This document shows positions 1 through 11,546 of a stretch of DNA of 64,000 bases, piece after piece. Each line of letters starts with the position of its first letter. Position 1 is the first letter of the stretch. Source of the stretch: Lindgomyces ingoldianus. Lineage: Eukaryota > Ascomycota > Dothideomycetes > Pleosporales > Lindgomycetaceae. The position numbers and the translations under genes are program-made. Where the stretch lies: assembly GCF_010093535.1 (NCBI RefSeq), contig NW_022985167.1, positions 1,559,804 to 1,623,803 on the forward strand, read 5' to 3'. The notes beneath the pieces were generated by a model. The model was not told the DNA's origin. It did no database searches and worked only from the letters and a program-made list of their open reading frames with translations.

Positions 1-962
1 GTCGATGCTATTGGTGTGCCACGATTATTTTCCGAGTTCATTGCTATAGCAGTCGGCTTGCCCGGGACATTATTTGTGGTTGTAATCATTGCCGTCGGGC
101 TTATTGCCGCGCCTGTCCCCATGATCTGGCTTGTGATCCCGGGCGGAATAGCATAACTGGTATCGGCGGTGGGAGTTGAAAATACTATAATTGTACTTTC
201 AGACGATGTGGTCAGAGTTTCAGGAGTTCCCTCCCCTTTAAGTTTCGACGAAAGTGTGATGGTGACGAACGATGTGGTGTAGTCGGAATTTTGGAAAGAG
301 AAGGCTGGGGCTGTTTGGTCTCTCCCCGTCGTGGTTGTAATACCCGACAAGGGGCTAGGAGTTGAGGCTAGAGCCTGTGAAGATAGAGACAGAGGTGGAG
401 GTGGGCCTGGAAGTGCAGGTGGAGGACTCGGAGGTGGTAGCGGTTTTGGAGGCGCAGATTGGGGGCTCGGAAATGTAGATGGAAGGTTTGGAAGCGTAGG
501 AGGGCGCGGAAGTGCAGATGGAGGACTCGGAGCAGCAGATGGAGGACTTGGAGGCGCAGATGGAGGATTTGGAGACGCAGATTGAGGACTCGGAGCAGCA
601 GATGGGGGAGTCAAAGCAGAAATTATAGGTGGCCCTGGAGGAGCAGGTGGAGGCAGCCCTAGAGGAGCAAGTGAAGGTAGATCTGGTATAATTGGGTTTG
701 GTAGAGGTCCTGGTATACCTTCTGGCGCTAATGGTGCAGCTGGAGTAGGTAATTGGGGTAGATCTGGAGGGCCAGGCCCTTCCGCGGCAGGTTCAGGTAC
801 ACTTGGGGGATCTGGAGGACCTGGAGGATCTGGAGGGCCTGGAATATTTGGAGGACCTGGGGCACCCTGAGGACTAGAGGTATCTGGAGAGCCGTCAATT
901 TGTCGTATGCCAACTGCGGGCGGCGGGCGTCTGCGAAAGCGAATGGACGCCATTGGAGTCAT
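1..962 (-). CDS. Proline-rich protein, 5' part (runs off left edge)
   Basis: An open minus-strand frame runs from ATG at 962 (a second Met follows at 953) to the window edge without a stop, about 320 codons. Residues 1-20 are basic (MASIRFRRRPPAVG) with no signal peptide. Residues of roughly 25-240 are extremely Pro-rich, with collagen-like GPPDPPGPPDPP stretches and repeated (S/A)PPSPPSA-type units. The remainder up to the edge is Ser/Thr-rich. Such compositions occur in fungal cell-wall or surface proteins and in disordered scaffolds, but no domain is visible, so function is unknown. The frame is chosen because it stays open through a repeat region in which the opposite-strand Gly-rich frames stop early. 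The gene may contain introns beyond the edge. Confidence 0.55.
   Translation of the reverse strand, partial: MTPMASIRFRRRPPPAVGIRQIDGSPDTSSPQGAPGPPNIPGPPDPPGPPDPPSVPEPAAEGPGPPDLPQLPTPAAPLAPEGIPGPLPNPIIPDLPSLAPLGLPPPAPPGPPIISALTPPSAAPSPQSASPNPPSAPPSPPSAAPSPPSALPRPPTLPNLPSTFPSPQSAPPKPLPPPSPPPALPGPPPPLSLSSQALASTPSPLSGITTTTGRDQTAPAFSFQNSDYTTSFVTITLSSKLKGEGTPETLTTSSESTIIVFSTPTADTSYAIPPGITSQIMGTGAAISPTAMITTTNNVPGKPTAIAMNSENNRGTPIAS
365..860. repeat. Degenerate tandem repeat coding for Pro-rich units
   Basis: Imperfect short units of the type ggaggacttggaggcgcaga are iterated with 3-bp periodicity, densest at about 395-660. On the minus strand they encode PPSAPPSPPSAAPSPP-like runs of the proline-rich gene. 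Expansion or contraction in steps of three bases would keep the frame. Confidence 0.7.
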
Positions 963-2781
963 TTAGGATAAAGAAAACCGGACGGCCGTTTTGATAGAGA
1001 AGTAGAACAAATTATAAGTGGAAAAGTTTAGAGACAAGAGATACCGAGATTTACAATTGCTCATCGTAACTTCTCACTATCGCCCACAGTAAAAGACGGA
1101 TGATAGAGTACGCGATGGAATTGTGAAGAACGTACCGGCACTAGGCACTTCCGACACGAGTCGCGAGCGACATTATAGTCGATCGTCGTTTGGGGTCAGT
1201 AGAAATCAAGCCCCAGTTGCGAGGTAACTTTGTCTAGTACTTCGGATTGCCGCTTGAGACATGGGGATGTTTGAGGGAAGGGCTTGAAACCTTAATCGAA
1301 CCTTAAAATCTAGCCATGGTGAGGAACAACCAGCATTAATCGAAAGGAAAAAAACAAAACGGACCTCTCCAACGAAAATCCTTACCACGGGCCTAGGCCT
1401 CAATCTCACAGTCCGAAATCCAGCCCTTTCAAGTTTCTCCATGCTGCCCAAAACTTGGACAGGGCCATGGAGAAAATTGTCCGGGGACATTCTAGGCGTT
1501 CCAGACTGTAGGATGCCGTCTGTAGCATTGTGAGTACATTGTGTTGAAATCCAAGAACTGGAATGGGGAGCTTGTTGCGATATTCAGTATTTCAGAAGGC
1601 AGATTTTCCTAATATCATATAGCGAGGCAAATTGTGGGAGACGGCCTGTGAGACAAGATGAGCGACGCACAGAAGTCCTAATGGGATATAATTAAAATGA
1701 TCATGCCAATTATCACTTCCACTTAACGAACGGAAATGCAACAATGGATATAGCAAAATTTGTGGATAGCGAAGACAAGGACTGGCGAGAACCTTCAAAC
1801 AAGGCATCTAGTTGAGAGTGACTACGTGAAAGAATCAGCATTGTGCTGATTTGTTTCCGAGACCCGTCCGTTACTCCACACCATCATTGCGCGATTTCTA
1901 GATGGCGGGAATTTGCTAAGTCTGATTTGAGAGGGTATACTGATCCTGAATAGGGTTGCAGCTCGAAGTCGAGGAAGTCGGCCTCAACCCCAAGAACTCG
2001 CGACCGATGAGGATTGGCTACATTGACATACGCCCAAAGTCAAGTACAGCACATTTCAGTCATACTTCACCTTACGAGTTATTTCGCAGTGAACGAAAAA
2101 AAAGTGAGTAGGATATTGCTGGAGTGTGAGAAAGAGTGCGTTGAGGCGATGCCCTGCGTCCTGCCAGTTAGAATTAGTTCTATGGGATCGAGCAAGCTTC
2201 ACAGCCAACCAAATTCAGTATGGTGGTTTTCCAACAGATCGAAGTCAGAGGCAAAACTTGTGCACAGTGGAGGCAGCAAGAGAAACATGATCAGCATGGC
2301 GTCATATTCTTAGCAACCCGAATATTACGGTAGATAGTTGGCTTGTACGCCATCTGAAGCTGTGCAAAGCTGAGGAGAGGGATGGGGGAAGTGCCCAGAA
2401 GCCGGCAATTGTGAGCGACACGAACATTGCAGATCTAATTCTCCGATCGAGTCGTCGCCAGTCGGCGCTTGTTAGCGTGTGTCAATTTTAGTCGTCTGTC
2501 TAATCTCATGTCATCCTGTCGGTCTTCTCTCACCAATCTCTCACAAGCTGTGCAGACCCCTGCTCAAAGTCCGACGCTGCGCCCCTACCATGCCAAGCCC
2601 ACTCCGATGTACACACCCGACCATCCCCATAAGTATTCAGAATCTCACAGTCCATCATCCCATTCTTCAAAGCCTGATTTTCTTCTTTAATGATATTTTA
2701 AATTTCTGTGCACTTCTATAGTTATCAATACCCCAAAGTCTCTCACTCCAATTTTTCAAGCCGCGTTCCCTTCCTCACGAA
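963..2781. other. Intergenic, no gene recognised
   Basis: Only short unrelated open frames occur here, with no domain and no splice-linked continuation. The last ~300 bases are pyrimidine-rich (many ct/cc runs before the ATG at 2782), as in promoters and 5' leaders of filamentous ascomycetes, and probably belong to the next gene. Confidence 0.5.
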
Positions 2782-3569
2782 ATGGACTCCTCACAAGTCC
2801 CTCTTCCTAACCGGCCTGCGTCTCCAAAGCGCGGGCTCTCTACAATCGTGCTTGTTGCAATAACTCTACTCCTGGGGATGCCATTCGCAATCGTCACTAT
2901 CGTACTCCAGAACCCGAAAATGCCAAATATCGTTCTCGGGACGAAAACCATTGACGCTGGCCCGAGTGGCACTAAAACCGTTAAGATTGGTCTTCTCACC
3001 GGCCCCAATGACGCAAATCTTGCCGGCGCTTACATTGCAATTGGTGCGACTGCCATTACGACTTTAGCACTGTGGCGATTCCGCGGCAGCAGCCGAGACC
3101 TCTATCTGAAGATCTGGGGCTGGTCCTTGTTGGGCACCGGACTTGCAAATCTTGTCGGCCAATTTGCTTGTTTGGTGTACATATTCATCGTCTCCTCGCA
3201 ATACCCGCAGGCGAAGTCGACGGACGAGGTTCCAAGACTTGACAACGGGCAGTATGATGCGCAGGGCAAGGTGTATTCGAAGGAGTCCTGGGCTTGCATG
3301 ATGAACAAGCTTTATCCTCAGTACGAAGGCTCATGGGCCGGAAAGGCGTGCGACGACATGGTATGTTATTTGTAGTCTTCTTTAGGGGCAGAACTAATAT
3401 TCAATCATAGACTATCGCTAGATATATGGCAATCCCCCTGACTATCGTTTCTATCCTTCTATTATGCCTTGCCCTCTGGCAAGTTCAATTAAAGGGTGGA
3501 TTGTCCTGGCTCCTCGGCAAGAAGAGAGTGCCAGCGATGACACAGTCAAAGGACTTCATCCCAATGTAG
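2782..3569 (+). CDS. Four-helix membrane protein, unknown function
   Basis: Two exons, 2782-3360 and 3411-3569, are joined across a 50-nt GTATGT...CATAG intron in phase 0, giving 245 residues. Four hydrophobic segments are visible: about residues 20-43, 83-100, 111-139 and one in exon 2 (YMAIPLTIVSILLLCLALW). The loop between helices three and four carries Cys residues (SWACMMNKLY, GKACDDM), so a disulphide-stabilised outer loop is possible, as in claudin/Sur7-like or tetraspanin-like proteins. I see no diagnostic motif of either family. The short C-terminal tail is basic (LLGKKRVPAM). Start context is good and the leader is pyrimidine-rich. Confidence 0.7.
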
Positions 3570-6500
3570 AGTGGAGATGTCTCTGTACATCGGCACGAAA
3601 AGAGATACACTATATACCATTATCACGAATACCTCGAGTCCGCCGATACCACTTCTCGTATAACTTTCGTGCCGTCCCGTGGACTCAATAAAACTATATT
3701 ACCCCCAATCATCTGCCACATCCCTTCGCTATGAAATTAGTGCTGCCCTCATTAGTGCCGTTTACCAACAGTCCGTAGTCTAGAAATACCACTTCTTTTG
3801 CGCCACTGTATGTTGCACACCATAGCCTCTCGCCATAGTAGCGAGAGCCCAAGGCCGCGCTATCGCTGCTTTCTAGGACCCTGCGGAGGACTCAGCTTAG
3901 TTCGTCGGAATCCGCCTCATTGTGTGGTGCTATGGAGATTTAGGATCCACAAGAAATGAGATCACTACAACTGGTCCTGAAACCACTCCCTTGAGATCGA
4001 CTGGAGATGCGTCATTCCAATCCTCCGCCAACATAAAGCGGAGTCGAGTCAAAACTAGCGAGCGATGACTGGGTCTTGTTCTCCAGCGGAACTTGTGTCA
4101 AAATATTAGAAGGAGCCCTCGCCACAGTTGGCGGAGCCTTTGCCGCAATTGACAGAGATGTAGGCGCTGAGACTGAAACTCGGGGGCGCAAGGCATACTT
4201 TTCAGAAATTAGACTTCTATTCGATTTAGGCGACTTTGGCTTTCTGGGTTCCTTCGAAGGCATAGGAAGTGGCAGCGTTTGGATAGTTCCTCTTGGGCGA
4301 TCTGAGGATTCCATTTGTGCAGGTATGCACATGAGGTTCCCCTCTACAACATTCAATGATTCAAGTTGTTACATAAGTTGTTGCCTCTCTTGGCCTATGT
4401 CCTACAACTGTCGAAGTGCATCCAAGCGAGTCAGCAGACTGGTCCAATCAGCGACTTCTGCTTGAGCACCTTCCTCTTCTACGAGCCCTTGCCGATATGA
4501 ACCCGTCAATGACATCCTGTGTAATGAAGCACTATGTTATCCAGTTTCAACCATTGCCCGTTGTCCTACTCGACACAGATGCTGCTCGACATGAGGGACA
4601 CGACATGACGGGAGCCTTAGATGGAGCAGCCCTTGTGCGAGGCCGCGGCAACTTACCCCTCGCGGAACCTTTTGCGATAGGCTTCCGTCCAAATGTACTC
4701 TGATTTTAAGACACTTGTCAGTCATTATTCTATAACGCTCGTATTAAGTCCTTCAATGGATAGAATTCGATATACCTCTGCCTTTTTGATCTCATCTTTG
4801 TTCTGATGAGTGCCTTGGAAACCTCGGAAATTACTCCGCAGGCTATGCAAAGACAGTAGGGCGAGTCGTAGGTTAGGGGGTTTGTTAGAAGAAGAGTGTT
4901 TGCGCAGGGGTAGAAGTGCAGTTTCTTGATTAATTCAGCATATTAAACCCTCAATGGAAGATAAAACGCTTACTTAGCTCGACATTGCGGACTCAGCTTG
5001 ACCGCCCACCATGTCTTATCCGTTTCATCATCTCGTCACTGCACTAGAGAAGGCAACAGGTTCGTTGATGTCGAAGTTGGCCGCTATATTTGAAAGCTTG
5101 CATATAATCCTCGAAACCGTCGAAGTCGCAGAATTTCACGGAAACTAGCTCGCTCTGAGCAGTCTTGAATTCGTTGGGACAAGGGGAACATTGCAAGCGG
5201 AGGAGGGTGTCGTCTTTCATTAACGCAGGCATCTCAAGTATAGCGATAGGAAGCCTATATGGCATTCTGTTAGGTTCGAGGCGAAATTACGCTTTAATGA
5301 AGCATGTATGGCGTTTGTGTTGACGAGGGATACATCTGGGCTACTGTAGCCTTATATAAACTATTTCTTGGGATATTCAGTGATATAACTTCCCTATTCA
5401 CAGCTTGGAACAGATTCAATTGGCGGTAAATATAGCCTTTTGTTTTTTATGCTACAGAATGAATTTCTACTCACGGATTGCCTCGCTACCGCAGCATATT
5501 TATGGGAGAGTGCAACTCAGTTTCGTAGGGTCACGGTAAGGTCCCATCACAAATGCCAGCAAGCCGTGATATCAAGCTTGTATAGCACCGTTGATTGTAG
5601 TTTTGGCCAAAAATATATTAGTAAACGAGAGGCCTCTCAGAAGGAGAGAAATTTCCGATTGCATCCGAGAATGGGATATGAGCGATTTTTGGGTATTGAG
5701 AAGGGCTTTCTTTCTGAGCACTACAATCGAACCAGTTTCTTCGGTTTCAATGGCACAGTGGGAAGAAGGAGGAATAGGAAGATAGCTAGATTGTCGCACT
5801 CGAGGCAATCCACTTGAATCCTATTGAAGAACGTGGGAACTTTGGAGTTTAGAAAGTGATGTCGGAGGGGATTTACTATGTGGAGTGAAAGCTAGAGCGG
5901 GTTTCCTTGGCAACACAAGTTGAACAACCGTATAACCTTAGTGTGCCCCATAAAAACTGGCCTGAGATGGCTTCAAGCCTAGAGCATTGAAATTCTGAAC
6001 CATAATGGACGGTGGGAAGTCCTTTCCTCAACCGAAAGAACATAGAGGTAGACAACAATGTCTTCTCGCTTGGTGTTTTCAGATGTGTTGTATGTGGATA
6101 AGCTTATCAAAAGACTTTTAAATGAGAATGATATGCGTGGGATTGAAGGGTTCCTGCAGGGCAGGGCAAAGTAAAGACGATCCAGAGAGAACAGATTGAA
6201 GTATAATCATTGAAATCTTTCAGGTTTTAAGAACTAAACCAATGAGAACAGATGTTCAGTTTGGTGAAAGTTGATTGGACAGCGGAAGGAAATTGCTCTC
6301 GCAATGAATGAGCCTCCAGTTCTACTCTCAGGTCGCTTTTGAGCCTTTCCGACGGACCCCACTTGCTGTCTTGATACCGTACTCCTTCTCTTGCTATCTC
6401 TCCCTTTGCGCTAGTCGTGGCCATGAGCCGATGAGTATTCATACAGATGGGCCAGACCGCTCCAGTAGTGAGCAACACGTTGAGCTCAGGAGAGCAGGCA

Positions 6501-6651
6501 GTTCCTGAAGGGGTGGTCCGTTGGGGATGTGGGGTCAACCGTCTCCGCATTGTGGGGGAGCCAAACCACCCATGTGCGCGACACCCACGCGTTCCAGACC
6601 GCATAAAATAAACTTCACAGCGGGCCCAATCGTGCACAGTATCACGCACTC
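3570..6651. other. Intergenic with two doubtful short ORFs
   Basis: About 3 kb without a convincing gene. A minus-strand frame at 4012-4356 (114 codons, Pro/Ser/Lys-rich, no ATG; a TTGTAG acceptor-like site lies near its 5' end) could be a terminal exon, but an equally long plus-strand frame overlaps it. A minus-strand ATG frame at 5044-5265 (73 codons) has unbiased composition and no recognisable domain. I would not call either without transcript data. Confidence 0.4.
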
Positions 6652-8562
6652 ATGATGGGTCTTCCTGTCATTGCGCATTCGGCCGCGTACACGAATGAAG
6701 AGTACCAATCGACACATCTAAACCTCTTTAAAAATTCAATTACCACTCCCCTTAAGCCCGTCTTACCTCCTGGGGTGACGCAATATGCCTTCGATGCTGC
6801 TATTCTTCGGTACATGGCTGCCGTTGGCCACGAGCAAGTGCTGAAAGGGAATGCGCTCTCCGAGTACATCGACCCATACGAGCTATGGGAATCCGAAGGA
6901 AAGCGCAGAATGCCGAGTGCTGCAGTACGACCGAAGACTGTTGAGGAGTTGCGAAAAGTATTGGAGATTTCCAACGAGTATAGTATTCCTGTGTGGACCT
7001 TCTCTAGAGGCAAAAACCTCGGGTAAGCTCGCCTTTGTCCATTCCTCGTACTTGTGTGCTTTTATAGACCGTAATTGAACTTGTCATAGCTACGGAGGTC
7101 CAGCTCCTCGCGTCAACGGTTCAATAGCCCTCGACTTGCACCGAATGAACAGGATACTCGAAGTCAACGGCGATTACTCATATGCCGTCGTTGAACCCGG
7201 AGTGACATTCACCGAACTGTACGAGTATTGCGTGAAACACAAACTGAAAGTCTGGCCTTCTGTCCCCTCTCTAGGCTGGGGCTCTGTAGTTGGTAATACA
7301 GTCGATCGAGGTACAGGCTTTACTCCCACGGCGACACATCATCAGCATATCTGCGGATTGGAAGCCATGCTGGCGAGTGGGGAATTGGTCCGAACAGGGC
7401 AATTTGCCGTGTCTGGCTCTCCGTCTTCGCATCTCTCGAAGTTTACCTTCGGTCCTAGCATCGAAGGGCTTTTTCTACAATCGAACCTCGGTATAGTGAC
7501 TAAACTAGGTATATGGCTCACTCCCGCCCCACAAGCCTTCCTCTCTTGCTCGTTCGACATGCCCGATTTCGATGATGTGGAGACGATTGTTGATGTCTTT
7601 GGGCCGTTGCGACGCGATGGACTTCTGCCCAATACTGTGTATGTATCCAACCTTGTGGAATGGCTTGGTATGATGGGAAAGCGCGAAGAGTTGTGGCCAG
7701 AATCCGGACCCATTCCCCAATGGCGACTCAAGGAGCTTCAGAAACAACTTGACATCGGTTACTGGAACGCCAAATTCGGGCTTTATGGCCAACGCGACGT
7801 GATCCAAGCTCACTTCGACGAGCTGAAAAAAATCGTAGGACAGAAGGCCCCGAAGGGTCGATTGAGAGGGCAAATGTTCTCAGCTGCAGATGGTGAGATT
7901 CTAGACGCAGAATCTATACCTGAGCCTCACGGCGGATTTTTCGTGGGCGTTCCCAGTCTCTGGAGTCTGCCAATGGTGAAGTTCAGGCTACCGAAGGATG
8001 GTGGCGGCATTGGGGCTCACTACGATTATAGCCCAATCATTCCATCGAGTGGGAAGACTGTGCTAGAATGGGTTCGGACTGCGAAAAAGTACGTTCCTCA
8101 TTTCAATTATTTTGAACTAGAATTTAATAATACATCTACAGAATATGTGAAGCGGAATCCTTTGACCTCTTTTGCGACTTCTTCATGCACGAACGCCACG
8201 TCATTTTCGTTAATATGATGACATTTGACAAGACCAACAAAGAACATCGCCAGGCTGTAGAGACGATATTTCACAGCTTATTTGCAGAGGGCAAGAAACG
8301 CGGGTTTAGCAAGTATAGGAGCCATGTCAATACCATGGGTAAGTCTTCATCTCATTTTCTCTTCCTCAGATTATGAAACCCTTTGCTGAATGTTCCTCTA
8401 GATCTTGTAGCATCCCTCTATGACTTCAACGACTACGCATATAGGCGCTTTGTTGAGAAGATCAAGGACGCTCTCGATCCGAACGGCATTCTCTCCCCAG
8501 GAAAGCAGGGCATTTGGCCGCGCCGCTTTCGCGAGAACGAGAAACTAAAGGCGCATCTCTGA
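6652..8562 (+). CDS. Vanillyl-alcohol oxidase-type FAD oxidoreductase
   Basis: Four exons (6652-7022, 7090-8088, 8142-8338, 8402-8562) join in phase to 575 residues, close to fungal vanillyl-alcohol oxidase (VAO, 560 aa). The FAD-binding PP-loop FSRGKNLGYGGPAPRV lies at about residues 117-132, followed by GNTVDRGTGFTP. In family terms the Tyr of GYGG, the Tyr-Arg pair in SKYRSHV and the His of ERHVIFV correspond to VAO Tyr108, Tyr503/Arg504 and the flavin-linked His422. The stretch that contains catalytic Asp170 in VAO (PYGDH) reads PTATHH here, so the acid is absent. It probably oxidises or dehydrogenates para-substituted phenols from lignin, but activity may differ from VAO. No signal peptide, so intracellular or peroxisomal; no clear PTS1 at the C-terminus (KAHL). 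Confidence 0.85.
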
Positions 8563-9666
8563 AAAGTTTCTTATCTGGTAAGAACTGATATGTTTCAGCC
8601 ACGCTAAATGGAAAATAATCTACTAATTTGTTTAGTACATATGGTTACTGGAATTTGAGCATCGCCAAACCCGCCCGAGCGAGGTATGAGTACGTTTATA
8701 CCCCCTAATCTCCTTCTGCTCTTGTTTGCATGTCGTCTGGAAACAAGCCTACCTGGAATAGATATCTTTTTAGCTACCGTTATGATTGACATTGTATCTT
8801 GCAAGATAACTGCTCGGAGACTTTGTATTAGCGCAATACAACCCTCACTTTGCTTCCTCAATTGCATCTCATCACTTCTGCCTCTCACCTTGATGACCCA
8901 GTGTCGAACCGGAAGTTTGATGACTTTTTGCCTGATATCAAAGGGGCCGAACATGTCACCCATCAACAAGATCTACTCGTATTCACCGATGCCAGGCGTG
9001 ACCTGTTAACAAAAGCATCCCAAGTGAACAATTGTATAACTTAGCATCGAAGCCGTACGCCAAGACACTCGAGGAATCCCGGGGCAGGGAAAAACATATG
9101 TGGAGCTTTCCAACCCTTGATAGATTTAGTTTGACCCTAGGATAGAGGCCTATGGATATAAACGTCCGGCGCTGTCGCGCGAGAATCAATTCCTGTCAAT
9201 AATGTTGGGAGAAGAAGGGTGTCGAGGAGTTTATGTTTTGCACATAGCACGGGTACCTATGATGACTTGACCAGACCAAGCAAGGCACTTCTTGCGAAAC
9301 AGGTAGCTCAACCCAATGCCCTATGTGCCTTTTGCCACTCTACTATAAAGTAGCTGAGGTAGGAACAACCTTTAGGCGATACGTGACTACGCACCGCAGT
9401 GCTTTTGAAACTTGATCCCGATTGTAGGGGTCACAATCTAGGCACAAAAAAGAGTAGGCGTATATGAATGGAAGGTCTATTTAAAGGGGTGTACCGGGAC
9501 CCACTTTCCATGCCACCGCCAAGGCTGTAGTCTGGACATGAAAGAAATCAAATAGCGGTGAAGCTGACTGTGCACCCAATTACCTCTTCTTCTCCTCAAA
9601 AAGAGAGGTTTACCGATGCCAAACGCCAGCCATGCAACCCCAAGAGTCACGACCCACATGCCTCAT
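8563..9666. other. Intergenic, no gene recognised
   Basis: Short overlapping frames on both strands without domain or splice support. It separates the VAO-type gene from a convergently oriented gene, so both 3' ends fall here. Confidence 0.5.
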
Positions 9667-10722
9667 CTACTTTGTACCCAAGAGCTTCACGATCTCAGCG
9701 ACGAGCCCATGGTGAGTATCCGTGTAGAACTGGAGCTCTTCCTTGTCGAGCAGGCATAAGTCCATACGCACTTGCTCCAGCTCATCTCGGTAGCTCCGCT
9801 CCTTGTACTGTTGCTCATTCGCGCGCCTGCCGTGCTGCAACGCCATCTTCTGGGCCGCCAGCTTGCGTTCCGCATCCTCTTCAATCATCGAGTAACTGAA
9901 GAAGCGGATGAACTCCTGTTGATGGTGAAGAATCTCTTGTTCGCAAGCGACCTCTCCCTTCCTGAGCGTGGCGAACCTCTCGCAGAGCTCGAAACGTTGG
10001 TGCCCAATGTTCTTTATCCGCTTGTTCTGCTGGGCACACACGGTCTCAAGCTTCTGCTTGATCTCTACCCGCTGGTGTGCAGGAATGGCATCGAGTAGGG
10101 TGGCGGCACACCCCGTTGGGGTAGGTGGACCACCGACTGGAAACGGGTTCTGAAAACGAACGGGTTGGAGAGCGTGGTTGATATTCGAACCAAATGGCGT
10201 GGTGGACCCAGGACGATGTTTACGGGGACCTTGACCTTCGTTGCGGCCGGAGACAAATGGAGTGTTTGGCCTCGTTCGCACCGATTCTGGTGCTGTAGAA
10301 GCTCCCGTGACCGGAAATCCGTTGGCTGGGTGGCTCTGATGATGGTCTTGGATAGCGTGTGTATGTTCCTTCACTTCCGAAGTGGACGACAGATAACTGT
10401 TCGTGGCGTTGGCAATGACCTTAGCAGCATTCGAAATGATAGCATCCGCCTTGCTCAGAACGGCTTCGTCGATAACAACGACATTTCCGTTCGCCTTATC
10501 CGTGGGTGTGATTACAGCAGAGACATGAGAAGATGTGGTGCTTGAGCGACGGTCTTGCGTGTCACTTTTGGAGGCTTTGTTGATCTTCTTTCGTTGTGTT
10601 TTATGCTGACTCTTGCTCACCGGGTTCTGTTGGCCCCTATTCTGGACAGAGGTGTCAGACGAGGAGTGCCCATGGAGAGCATAATGTTCTCGGGGATCGA
10701 GAGACCGGTTTTGAGGCGGCAT
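9667..10722 (-). CDS. Hypothetical protein with C-terminal coiled coil
   Basis: Intronless frame from ATG at 10722 (MPPQNRSLDPREHYALHG) to the stop at 9667, 351 residues. The open frame extends upstream only through a non-ATG codon, so this Met is chosen. Residues 1-210 are polar and probably disordered, with Lys/Arg clusters (KTQRKKINKASK). The last ~130 residues are helical and heptad-like, rich in Glu, Gln, Arg and Leu (EQEILHHQQEF, DELEQVRMDLCLLDKEELQ), consistent with a coiled coil. No known family is recognised. A nuclear or scaffolding role is only a guess. Confidence 0.65.
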   Translation of the reverse strand: MPPQNRSLDPREHYALHGHSSSDTSVQNRGQQNPVSKSQHKTQRKKINKASKSDTQDRRSSTTSSHVSAVITPTDKANGNVVVIDEAVLSKADAIISNAAKVIANATNSYLSSTSEVKEHTHAIQDHHQSHPANGFPVTGASTAPESVRTRPNTPFVSGRNEGQGPRKHRPGSTTPFGSNINHALQPVRFQNPFPVGGPPTPTGCAATLLDAIPAHQRVEIKQKLETVCAQQNKRIKNIGHQRFELCERFATLRKGEVACEQEILHHQQEFIRFFSYSMIEEDAERKLAAQKMALQHGRRANEQQYKERSYRDELEQVRMDLCLLDKEELQFYTDTHHGLVAEIVKLLGTK

Positions 10723-11546
10723 CTTCAAGCAGTAGGATCTCGAGCAAGTGTTCAAGGTGAAGGTTGTGAGGCGAAAGGAACTATAAGAGGATCGAAAGCA
10801 AGTCAGCGAGTGAGAATATTAGACGATATATGGCCCTCGATACCAGCCACAGTGGCCAGTCGAGCCCATAAAACAAACGACTAAAATACGTACCACTATG
10901 AACAAACGGGGCTGGTAGTTGAATAAAATTGATCTTACACGAGTGAAGGTGCATTAATACGCGTGATGTGAGATAAGAGCTGTCAGCTACAATACTAGGT
11001 GAATATTTATTCAAAAGAAAAGTGAGCAAGTGACCATGTCAGATGCTGGGCGTAGTAGGAGGTTGAGCCTAAGTGAGAAACGAGAATGAAAGTGTTTACA
11101 AGTTGAAGGAAGTCGTTATTATTAAGCTAGTGGAAGTGTAATTCTGTGCGCGGACCTCAAGTTCTCAGGTTCCCTAGCGCAGCTGGATATCACGTGTGTC
11201 CAACATTCACCCCCCGGAGCGGATAAACAAGAGAGAAAAAGTAAAGCAGACAATCGACTAGCGAATATAATTTCACCGCTTTTGGGGAGTTTTACACATT
11301 ATAGATATAGCAACGCGCTTCTCTTACACCCTCCCAATAGGCCGAGGCTCTGAATAACATCCTCGTAACCTATCGTCACTTCTCTCTATCTTATCGGACA
11401 ATTGCAAGAACGTAGCATCTGAAACTGTCTCTTTATTCCGACTCTGCAAACAAACTAAGAGCGTAGATCAAATCCCATCATTTCGTGCGTGTCCCCATTT
11501 AAAAGAATGCTACTTCCTCCGCTACAGCCATCTCAACCCACCCTTT
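10723..11546. other. Intergenic between two minus-strand genes
   Basis: No supported gene. It contains the upstream region of the coiled-coil gene and the 3' flank of the substrate-binding-like gene. Confidence 0.5.

Noticed and set aside
331..662. Gly-rich and Arg-rich plus-strand frames at the left edge
   Set aside because: They are the antisense of the proline-coding repeat, and stop early, while the minus-strand frame is open to the edge.
4076..4465. 129-codon plus-strand frame and its minus-strand counterpart
   Set aside because: They exclude one another, neither shows a domain, and the minus one lacks an ATG. Kept only as a remark in the intergenic entry.
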